DNA of 7,135 nucleotides, taken from positions 42,398 to 49,532 of the forward strand of contig PAXU01000045.1 in NCBI GenBank assembly GCA_002714565.1, given 5' to 3'. Positions 1-6,551 of this stretch are shown piece after piece (positions within the stretch are counted from its first letter, which is position 1; every line of letters starts with the position of its first letter). The notes under the pieces are model-generated. The model had not been told where the DNA came from. It saw only the letters and a list, made by a program, of their open reading frames with translations, and did not search any database. Origin of the DNA: Rhodopirellula sp. (GTDB taxonomy: Bacteria; Planctomycetota; Planctomycetia; Pirellulales; Pirellulaceae). The position numbers and the translations under genes were made by a program.

Positions 1-64
1 GGAATGGTGGCGATTGTTTTTCTATTAAACCACCGCAGAAATGCATATGTTTTGCTTTAAGAGC

Positions 65-90
65 AAAAAACAGCTGGGATGTTTCAGCTG
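65..90 (-). terminator. Candidate intrinsic terminator of the TolC-family gene
   Basis: Read on the minus strand, two copies of the self-complementary hexamer CAGCTG (plus-strand 85-90 and 71-76) are separated by 8 nt and can pair into a 6-bp stem. They are followed at once by six T residues (plus-strand A tract 65-70). Stem plus U-tract is the classic rho-independent layout, and it lies about 70 nt past the stop codon of the minus-strand TolC-family gene. The stem is short, so efficiency is uncertain. A second small hairpin (50-56 with 62-68, TTTTGCT/AGCAAAA) overlaps the T-tract and could compete with it or make the site bidirectional. Confidence 0.5.
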
Positions 91-122
91 ACTTAAGAAA
101 CTTACCGGTGATCGTAGACAAT

Positions 123-146
123 TCGGTAATAAACTCGGTAATAAAT
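123..146. repeat. 12-bp tandem duplication beyond the TolC-family stop codon
   Basis: TCGGTAATAAA occurs at 123-133 and again at 135-145, giving two 12-bp units that differ only in the last base (C versus T). The array ends about 13 bp past the stop codon of the minus-strand gene, inside its 3' untranslated region and before the candidate terminator. It looks like a local slippage duplication; no function is evident. Confidence 0.7.
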
Positions 147-158
147 CAGACTTCCGCA

Positions 159-2834
159 TTAACGAGTTGTCGGTGCGGTGGGCACGTCATTGACTGGTAT
201 CGCAGCCGTCTTCTCGGGCTTTTTACCCTTACGTTGATCTTCTGCGTCCCCCTCTTTTTTGCTGCTCGCGATGCGTGCAGATTCTCTTGCTTCTTCTGTA
301 AGCGTTGTTGCGGATTCGGAGAGTACATCCAGCCGGGATCGCAGACCGTCATTCCACGCGTTATCTTCGTCCTTTATGCGATCCAAGGCGGCCTGCGCAT
401 CAGCTTCTGTCGTGTCTACTGGAAGCGGTTCTGCCGTCCACTTGCCACCTTCGTCAAGCTGCATGACTCCCATTTCACGAGCCAGCAGCATTTTGGCTGC
501 ATAGAAGTTCAACCAAGCTGAAAGAAATTGGTTTTGGGAACTTTGCATTAGACGATATGAGTCGAGGAGGTTTCGTGATGTATTCGGGCCGAGCTGTGCT
601 CCAGGCTGACCAGGTTGTCGTGGAGCGACCGGCCTGTAAATCTCACTTCGTGTCATATCCAACTGACGAATGGCGATCGCCACGGACCGTCGGTAATTTT
701 CCAACGTCCGTTGAAGAAGTTGAATGTGCGTGGATAGTCCGCGTAAACCCTTGTAGATCCGATCCTGAGATTGGATGAGAGTTCGCCGGTTTTGTTGGTA
801 GTTGATCATCGCTTCGCGATAAGCATTTCGTTCTTCAAGACGTGTGATTGGAGCATCAAATTCCACACCGAGACGCACGCTGCCAGTCGAGGCTTGAAAA
901 TCCACAGGGTTATTTTTCGCGGTCTTAATGTCGCCACTTGCCGTGATGTTTAGCACAGATTGAAGTGCGTCGCGACGGAATTGAATCATTCGCCAGCTAT
1001 CAACCAGTGCAGCCTTCGCATTCATGACGTCCAGCCTATTGTCTAGCGCGATCCGATAAGCAAACTCAGCTGCCAGTTCGATCTCTTCGAATACCACGGC
1101 TTCAGCACGAGCGCGAGCCCGAACTAGAAGCGAACGTTGAGCAAATTGAAGAGTGTCATTTAACCACACAACCAACTCGCGTACGCCAGCATCCGAGTCG
1201 AGCTCTGGTAGTTGCTCAATGGCGGCATCAAGATTTGCAGACGATTCGGTGTATTGTGTTTGAAGCTCAGATACAGTGAATTTCAGTTGTTCACGCTCCG
1301 TACTGAAGTCTGCAATCTCTTCTTCCGTCATGCGTGTTTCGCGATTCGGTACTGCGGCGTCCATCACTTCCACATCAACGTCGATGGATTCGAGTTGTTC
1401 TCGCATAAGCGGTAGCAACTGCTGGAACTTCTTCGCATACAAAGACAGTGTTTCAGTATCGACATCATCGGGAAGTAATCCGATTTCATCTCGCATGGAG
1501 AATATTGCATCCTGAATCTGCAACGCGTCACGCGGGATGAATTGAATGGGGTTTATGAAGCTATCATCTATTTCAAGCTCGAGATCAGGCGGTAAACCGA
1601 GCGTGTTGATTTTGAAATTATCTAGTTGTATTTGGTACCGCAATTCCATTTGTTGCAGGGAAGCACGGGCACCTTCAAGTTCCTGACGGACCTGGTCAAC
1701 TTGAAACAGTCCGATCACACCAGCTTCGTAACGTGCAACAAGTTCGGCTAGTGAACGTGATTGATTTTGCAGGTTGTCCTTGGCATTCTGAATCTGTTGT
1801 TTTTGTTGCAGCAGCCCGAGGAATCCGCCTACGCTTGCTTGACCAAAATGACCAGACAGAAACGTGCTTTTTCCGCCACGACTAGGCCCTTCGACTCCGA
1901 GGTCGCCGATGATCACGTTGGTATAGAAGCCTTGACGGTATTGGCTATGTGCACGCACATTTGCTAGCAGTGATCGTTCGCTGTAGGTCAGTTGTTCAAG
2001 TGCTACGTCTTTTCCAGCACCGCGAAGTAAAGGCTGAACGAGCGAGAAGTTGATCAGCGATGATGCAAGGTTTGCATCATCTTTAGTGAATTCAAACACA
2101 AACGAGTTTGCAAACCCTGCAACCAACTGTCCTGCAGTTGCCAGTCGCTTTCTGGCCTGCAATGCCGGGTTTCCCGCACTAGGGCGACCGACTGTCATTC
2201 GATTCATCTCGCTGCCTTCAAAAGGAGCAGTATCGAATAATTGCCCATTTGCTGGATTGACCCCGAACCCTGCGGGAATCAGACGTCCGTTGTGGTTATA
2301 CCGTACGTCGTAACCGCCAAAATACTGAGTATCAAACCTAAATCTCTCGGTTGATACATCTAAAGCAGATAAGAATAGCGTCTCCATTTGACGCTGGTAT
2401 GTGGGCGAGTGTATGTAGGCAATCTGCAAAGCAGATTCCATATCGAGTATCACCTTGCCATCCTCTGAGGTCTCCGTGTACTCAGAAAGCAATTCTCGCC
2501 ACTTCGGGTTCTCGTTTTCACTCCGATCACCAAAGTCGTGCCAGTGCTCCCAACCTGGAATTCCATTAACCGATGCCATTAACTGGTGGGCAGACGCATC
2601 GTCTTGCGGTATAGGAGGTTTGTCGGGATCGTAAATGTCGTGATAGCGACTACGCGAGTCGATCTCGACGCTGTAGTCGTCTGTCTTCCATCGCTCGTCG
2701 CTGTTTTTTTCTTCGATCGCGTTATATGCATCACTATCAGCTTGAATACGATAGTTCACCGGTGTACAGCCGCTAAGAGTGGCTGCCACTATGATCGAAC
2801 AAAGAGCGGCTAAATTGAACTTGTTTGACGACAT
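159..2834 (-). CDS. TolC-family outer membrane efflux lipoprotein, enlarged planctomycete type
   Basis: The product is 891 residues and is probably a trimeric outer membrane channel for efflux or type I secretion, acting with an inner-membrane pump and a periplasmic adaptor. The N-terminus has a hydrophobic stretch (residues 8-20) ending in the lipobox LSGC, so Cys23 should be lipidated; this also supports the chosen ATG, although no clear Shine-Dalgarno precedes it. Residues 24-128 are a polar pre-domain. The first OEP repeat spans about 130-430 and includes the family-like QPLLRGAG (267-274), the GFLGLLQQ helix start (337-344) and a GLPPD turn (413-417). The second repeat spans about 585-800, with a Pro/Gly-rich loop (735-750) and an ending of MGVMQLDEGGKW (788-799). 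Between them is an acidic helical insertion (435-580), and after 800 a charged tail rich in Lys, Glu and Asp. Typical TolC is roughly 450-500 residues. The gene is divergent from the cytochrome gene, and no adaptor or pump gene is adjacent in the window. The family call is firm; the substrate is unknown. Confidence 0.9.
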   Translation of the reverse strand: MSSNKFNLAALCSIIVAATLSGCTPVNYRIQADSDAYNAIEEKNSDERWKTDDYSVEIDSRSRYHDIYDPDKPPIPQDDASAHQLMASVNGIPGWEHWHDFGDRSENENPKWRELLSEYTETSEDGKVILDMESALQIAYIHSPTYQRQMETLFLSALDVSTERFRFDTQYFGGYDVRYNHNGRLIPAGFGVNPANGQLFDTAPFEGSEMNRMTVGRPSAGNPALQARKRLATAGQLVAGFANSFVFEFTKDDANLASSLINFSLVQPLLRGAGKDVALEQLTYSERSLLANVRAHSQYRQGFYTNVIIGDLGVEGPSRGGKSTFLSGHFGQASVGGFLGLLQQKQQIQNAKDNLQNQSRSLAELVARYEAGVIGLFQVDQVRQELEGARASLQQMELRYQIQLDNFKINTLGLPPDLELEIDDSFINPIQFIPRDALQIQDAIFSMRDEIGLLPDDVDTETLSLYAKKFQQLLPLMREQLESIDVDVEVMDAAVPNRETRMTEEEIADFSTEREQLKFTVSELQTQYTESSANLDAAIEQLPELDSDAGVRELVVWLNDTLQFAQRSLLVRARARAEAVVFEEIELAAEFAYRIALDNRLDVMNAKAALVDSWRMIQFRRDALQSVLNITASGDIKTAKNNPVDFQASTGSVRLGVEFDAPITRLEERNAYREAMINYQQNRRTLIQSQDRIYKGLRGLSTHIQLLQRTLENYRRSVAIAIRQLDMTRSEIYRPVAPRQPGQPGAQLGPNTSRNLLDSYRLMQSSQNQFLSAWLNFYAAKMLLAREMGVMQLDEGGKWTAEPLPVDTTEADAQAALDRIKDEDNAWNDGLRSRLDVLSESATTLTEEARESARIASSKKEGDAEDQRKGKKPEKTAAIPVNDVPTAPTTR
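1095..1532 (-). other. Acidic helical insertion between the two OEP repeats (residues 435-580)
   Basis: This part of the TolC-family gene encodes about 145 residues that do not resemble the repeat helices on either side. It is rich in Asp and Glu, has runs of heptad-like hydrophobic spacing (for example residues 462-482 and 505-540) and almost no Gly, which suggests helical hairpins or coiled coil. It lies at the junction of the two structural repeats, which in TolC maps to the periplasmic equatorial region, so it may enlarge that collar. The placement is inferred from family topology, and the boundaries are approximate. Confidence 0.55.
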
Positions 2835-2995
2835 TTGAAATGTGGGTATAGGTGATTCTCACGGCAAGTACGTAATTGCACCGCAAAAATCTGGGGGACG
2901 AATTAAGTCATCAATCGTCCGCCAAACCTATCAGCTGTAGAATTCGAAATAGAAAAACAGCATTTTCTTCGCAATTCAGTCGGATTTATTGAATT
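2835..2995. promoter_or_regulatory. Divergent intergenic region between the TolC-family and cytochrome genes
   Basis: These 161 bp separate the two divergently read start codons and should hold both promoters. A sigma-70-like -10 hexamer, TAGAAT, is visible at 2938-2943 on the plus strand, but no good -35 sits 17 bp before it. On the minus strand no convincing -35/-10 pair stands out. Neither start codon has a strong Shine-Dalgarno; GGA at 2982-2984, 11 nt before the plus-strand ATG, is the best available. The central dyad is listed separately. Confidence 0.4.
2893..2923. promoter_or_regulatory. Imperfect inverted repeat, candidate shared operator
   Basis: GGGGGACGA (2893-2901) faces TCGTCCGCC (2915-2923) across 13 bp. 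The arms pair at 8 of 9 positions, with a perfect inner GGACGA/TCGTCC core. The dyad centre (about 2908) is close to the middle of the divergent intergenic region. It is about 59 bp from the minus-strand start codon and 73 bp from the plus-strand one. Its right arm falls where the -35 of a promoter using the TAGAAT at 2938-2943 would lie. It could be a regulator binding site or an RNA hairpin in a long leader; no known operator was recognised. Confidence 0.4.
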
Positions 2996-5900
2996 ATGGG
3001 TTTCTACAAGGTGCGTTATAGAAAGTCGTCGCTGCTTTCGTGTAATAATGGGAATATGGGATACAAAGGAGGAAAAAGTTGGCGTACGAATACTACAACT
3101 GCAGCGGGTTTGTTGTGTGGGTTGCTCATAATCGGTGCGTCACCCTTATGTGGTCAAAAGGACGCGTTCAATCGGCCAAATGAGGCTGAACAGATAGCAA
3201 GACCAGCCGACCGAACGGTTTCTTTTGCGGATGATGTATTTCCGATTCTGAAACAGAAGTGCTTGAACTGTCATAAAGGCGCCAACCCGGAGTCAGGTGT
3301 TCGACTAGATCACTATGCCAAGATGATTGGCCAATCGGATGGAATTCCACTGGTTATCTCCGGTAAAAGTGAACAAAGCCTTTTGATACATGTCGTCTCG
3401 GGCTTGGAAGCTGATCTCCAAATGCCACCTGAGGATGCTGGTGAGCCGCTGAGTGACGAAGAAATCGGGATACTGAGAGCCTGGATTGACCAAGGAGTTC
3501 AGTGGGATGAAGAAGTTGCACCTAACCCCAATGCAGTTGCAGCAAAAGGTCATTGGGCATTCCAGCCCATACGTCGTCCGCGAGTACCACAGGCTAAGTT
3601 CATCGTCTGGGATGCCACACGGAATCGTCGACGGCGGATCAGCACCGACAATTCGATCGATGCTTTCATTTCTCAAGGGCATCGTGCACATAAGGTCTAT
3701 GCTCGGCCACAGGCCGATCCAGCAACGTTGTTGCGGCGACTGTACTTGGTACTGCACGGCGTCCCTCCGAGCAACGACCAGCTAACGTCCTTTCTAGCTG
3801 ACAATCAAGTTGCGGCATGGGAGGCAGTGGTAGATGAGGTGCTCTCTTCGGATCATTACGGTGAGCGGATTGGTCGTTTTTGGCTCGACTCAGCACGTTG
3901 GGCAGAATCGGAAGGCTACGCACAAAACAATCCTCGACCAACGGCGTGGCGGTATCGAGATTATGTGATTGATAGTTTTAACAGCGATCTGCCGTACTCT
4001 GAATTCATTCGACAGCAAATTGCCGGTGATGAACTGCAGCCGTATCGTGACGTGAATCTGATCGCAACAGGTTTCTTAGCAGCCGCCAGAATTAGCGCGG
4101 ATGATTTGCACTTCTATCGAGCTGAAAACGATATGTATACCGATATGGTCAGCGCGATTTCACGAACCGTGCTCGGATTAACTATTGGGTGTGCACGTTG
4201 CCATGACCATAAATTTGACCCTATCAGCCAGAGAGATTTCTATCGTCTCAAGGCATTTTTTACTCGAGGATTCCCTGGAAACATCATATTGAAAGATTCT
4301 GATAAGCCGGCGGAGGTTGATCAGATTGCAAGAGATCTGCTGGAATTTGATTTACAAGTTCGAAAACGCGTGCTCTCGACTGGTTATGAGGAAGAGCCAC
4401 AAAACGTTCGGGACTTGTTAAATACAAAAGAGTCTGAGCGGACACTTGCACAGGAACGAGAATATCGTCCCTATCGAACGAAAATGAATATTCAGATAGC
4501 CGGATGTAATGCGTTCAGAATAAATGAGGATGAAAAGAAACGACTTGAGGAATTGCGTGCGAAACTTGACGGCGTAGTTAAAGATACTCCGCAGACGTGG
4601 GGGTTTTATTCTCCTGTGACTAGCCCACACGTACTCAGCACACTGCCTATGGCTGGTAACTTTCCATTGTTGCACGATAAGACGCGGCTCGTGGATCAGA
4701 AGGATTACTTGTTAGCGCGAGGACAGATATTTGAAACTGTGGCGACCGTCACACCCGGTTGGCCCGAGGCATTCGGTACCACGCCGGATTTAGAGAAGAC
4801 CGATCGCAATCGGAGCGTATTAGCAAATTGGCTTGTTGCAGACAGCAATCCACTCACGGCGCGCGTATGGGTTAATCGAATTTGGCAATTCCATTTCGGA
4901 ACAGGATTGGTCGATACCCCCGGAAACTTCGGAGTTAAAGGTAGTACTCCAACACATCCGGGATTGCTTGATTGGCTGGCGTCTGAGTTGATAGCAAACA
5001 ATTGGAGCACGAAACATATTCATCGGTTAATTGTTACTTCGGAGACTTGGCGGCAGCGTGCAGTAAGTGTTATTGATGAAGGCGCATTACCAGACACCTC
5101 ATTGTTAACAGCATGGCCTCGGCGTCGAATGGAAGCCGAAATTATTCGAGACTCCATGCTCCTTGTGTCTGGTGAATTGAATCGGGAGATTGGAGGAGTT
5201 TCCGTGCCGGTTGACCAGGAATCACAAAATACCCGTCGTGGTATTTATCTATTTCAAACACGCGACGCGCCACCCGAGCTCCAATCCTTATTTGATGGGC
5301 CAACTGCTTCGTCCGAAGCGTGTCTAGAGCGGCAAGTGTCAACGTCTGCACTACAGTCGTTGTACCTGCTCAATGATGACTTCGCGCAGCGCCGAGCAAT
5401 CGCATTAGCACAGCGAATTAGAGAGTCTGCCGGTGAAGATATGGTTATGCAAGTGCAAAATGGATTTGAATACGCTCTTGGCCGAGAGCCGGATGCCGAG
5501 GAACTTGCTTTAAGCTTGGACTTCCTGAAGGACTATTCTAGATCAATTGAATCCGTTGCGGATATCGAGGATGGCCTAGCTGAAGAGCCACCAGAAGAAT
5601 CACTTGTGTTGTGGTTGCGTGCTGATGCGGAAGTGTTTTCTGACGATGACAACTTGGCGACACACGGCGGTTCGGTGAGTAAGTGGCTAGATCAAACGGA
5701 CGGCGAAGAGGACCAGTTAAATGAATTTGCACAAACGGACAAAGTCAGACGGCCCACACTATTAAGTGGTCGGTTCAACGGAATGAGCGGATTGCCAGTT
5801 ATTCGCTTTAGCGGAGGTGCTTTTGGCACGTCGGATCATCTTTTGGTGACACCTCACCACGAATCCCTAAATGCGAACAATGGATATGCGATTGCTACAT

Positions 5901-6442
5901 CAGTGCGATTTAATGGAAAAGGGAATCGAAATGAACCGGTATTCGTAAAGGTGCGAAACGGTGGCAACGATATAGCCTGTATCAGCGTTATTCGCATGGC
6001 GAAGGATGGTCGCCTTGCAATTGGCCAAAATATTGATGGGCAATGGGGTGATCGGCTATTTACACCCGCTGCGGTTCCGGACGGAGTGCCACTAGTGATT
6101 ACGGCACGCTGGAGGGATAACAAACTGGATTTGCATGTCGTTAGTCGAGAGGGTGAATTAGCATCCGTCTCCACCGAATTGGAAGGTCAGATTGACTTTG
6201 GTGTAGGCGGGGAAGTGAGTGTCGGAGGCTACACAGCCGCGTTTTCTGACGACGGAGAGCGAATGAACGGTGATATCGGTGAATTGTTGTATTTCAACAG
6301 CGGAATCGATGATTCGCAATTGCAACAGGCAGAGAGTTATCTTTCCGGTCGTTGGTTAAAAGAGGACGATGATAAACTGACGGCCCTCGAGTTGTTTAGC
6401 CAGTCGCTGCTGAACTTAAACGAGTTTATTTATATCGAATAA
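2996..6442 (+). CDS. PSCyt1-PSCyt2(DUF1549)-PSD1(DUF1553) cytochrome-like protein with nested LamG-like domain
   Basis: The product is 1148 residues, probably secreted, and belongs to the planctomycete cytochrome-like family. A signal peptide follows Met21: basic residues K24, K27 and R30, then a hydrophobic core at 36-48. The ATG at 3056 is therefore a plausible alternative start, since starting at 2996 leaves a 35-residue polar leader. Neither start has a good ribosome site. PSCyt1 (about 76-170) contains the haem-c motif CLNCH (89-93) and an MPP...LSDEEI segment (143-157) whose Met143 could be a distal ligand. PSCyt2/DUF1549 (about 218-425) ends in the hallmark CARCHDHKFDPI (399-410), a second CxxCH. 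PSD1/DUF1553 begins near 603 (RNRSVLANWL, then NPLTARVWVNRIWQFHFG) and runs to about 845. It is interrupted by a LamG-like domain (867-1121) and resumes with a final helix ending LLNLNEFIYIE. A DUF1501 gene follows 109 bp downstream, the usual partner. The biochemical role of the family is not established; electron transfer or glycan-related surface work is inference. Confidence 0.93.
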   Translation: MGFYKVRYRKSSLLSCNNGNMGYKGGKSWRTNTTTAAGLLCGLLIIGASPLCGQKDAFNRPNEAEQIARPADRTVSFADDVFPILKQKCLNCHKGANPESGVRLDHYAKMIGQSDGIPLVISGKSEQSLLIHVVSGLEADLQMPPEDAGEPLSDEEIGILRAWIDQGVQWDEEVAPNPNAVAAKGHWAFQPIRRPRVPQAKFIVWDATRNRRRRISTDNSIDAFISQGHRAHKVYARPQADPATLLRRLYLVLHGVPPSNDQLTSFLADNQVAAWEAVVDEVLSSDHYGERIGRFWLDSARWAESEGYAQNNPRPTAWRYRDYVIDSFNSDLPYSEFIRQQIAGDELQPYRDVNLIATGFLAAARISADDLHFYRAENDMYTDMVSAISRTVLGLTIGCARCHDHKFDPISQRDFYRLKAFFTRGFPGNIILKDSDKPAEVDQIARDLLEFDLQVRKRVLSTGYEEEPQNVRDLLNTKESERTLAQEREYRPYRTKMNIQIAGCNAFRINEDEKKRLEELRAKLDGVVKDTPQTWGFYSPVTSPHVLSTLPMAGNFPLLHDKTRLVDQKDYLLARGQIFETVATVTPGWPEAFGTTPDLEKTDRNRSVLANWLVADSNPLTARVWVNRIWQFHFGTGLVDTPGNFGVKGSTPTHPGLLDWLASELIANNWSTKHIHRLIVTSETWRQRAVSVIDEGALPDTSLLTAWPRRRMEAEIIRDSMLLVSGELNREIGGVSVPVDQESQNTRRGIYLFQTRDAPPELQSLFDGPTASSEACLERQVSTSALQSLYLLNDDFAQRRAIALAQRIRESAGEDMVMQVQNGFEYALGREPDAEELALSLDFLKDYSRSIESVADIEDGLAEEPPEESLVLWLRADAEVFSDDDNLATHGGSVSKWLDQTDGEEDQLNEFAQTDKVRRPTLLSGRFNGMSGLPVIRFSGGAFGTSDHLLVTPHHESLNANNGYAIATSVRFNGKGNRNEPVFVKVRNGGNDIACISVIRMAKDGRLAIGQNIDGQWGDRLFTPAAVPDGVPLVITARWRDNKLDLHVVSREGELASVSTELEGQIDFGVGGEVSVGGYTAAFSDDGERMNGDIGELLYFNSGIDDSQLQQAESYLSGRWLKEDDDKLTALELFSQSLLNLNEFIYIE
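5594..6358 (+). other. LamG-like (concanavalin-fold) domain nested in PSD1, residues 867-1121
   Basis: This segment of the cytochrome-like gene encodes a beta-rich domain with the pattern of planctomycete LamG-like modules. It opens with SLVLWLRADAEV, followed by VSKWLDQ, then LPVIRFSGG, and closes with NGDIGELLYFNSGI and an E-x-YLSGRWL helix. The preceding residues (821-845) match the penultimate part of PSD1, and the following ones (1129-1148, ALELFSQSLLNLNEFIYIE) match its last helix. The domain is therefore inserted inside PSD1 and not appended to it. Such folds often bind carbohydrate, but no ligand residues can be assigned here. Confidence 0.75.
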
Positions 6443-6461
6443 AACATCAAGTTGACTAACA

Positions 6462-6493
6462 GCCAGCCTGCTTGATACATCGACAGGCTAGGC
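6462..6493 (+). other. Bulged stem-loop between the cytochrome-like and DUF1501 genes
   Basis: GCCAGCCTG (6462-6470) pairs with CAGGCTAGGC (6484-6493) over 9 bp with one bulged A (6490). The 13-nt loop can add four more pairs (6472-6475 with 6480-6483, one of them G-U). It begins 20 nt after the upstream stop codon. No T-run follows (the sequence continues ATAATTAAG), so it is not a typical intrinsic terminator. An RNA processing or stabilising stem inside a two-gene transcript, or a weak attenuator, are both possible. Confidence 0.5.
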
Positions 6494-6551
6494 ATAATTA
6501 AGATCAAGACTAAGTCAGGCACTCAGGCAAGATTATAAATCCGTGAGAGAC

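Noticed and set aside
15..26. TGTTTTTCTATT also present inverted at 2948-2959, seeming to bracket the TolC-family gene
   Set aside because: A 12-bp AT-rich match somewhere in a window this size is expected by chance. There is no transposase and no target duplication, so it is not evidence of a mobile unit.
6..34. GGTGG/CCACC inverted repeat at the left edge, a possible second terminator
   Set aside because: The 5-bp arms are separated by 19 nt, and no T-tract follows the stem on either strand. It is too weak to call.
108..521. Open frame of 137 codons on the plus strand overlapping the end of the TolC-family gene
   Set aside because: It is mostly antisense to a well-supported coding region, has a Cys/Arg/Phe-rich composition typical of shadow frames and shows no recognisable domain.
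1866..1889. A Walker A-like string (GPSRGGKS, residues 316-323) in the TolC-family protein
   Set aside because: It lies in a Gly/Ser-rich loop between two OEP helices, with no Walker B or other nucleotide-binding context. TolC-family proteins do not bind ATP, so the match is chance.
3305..3757. Open frame of 150 codons on the minus strand inside the cytochrome-like gene
   Set aside because: It is fully antisense to the conserved PSCyt1/PSCyt2 region, has no recognisable domain and no sign of its own ribosome site.
2996..6442. Possibility that the LamG-like segment is a separate gene fused by a sequencing frameshift or lost stop
   Set aside because: The frame is continuous, and the PSD1-type terminal helix follows the segment in the same frame, so it is a true nested domain and not a run-on fusion.
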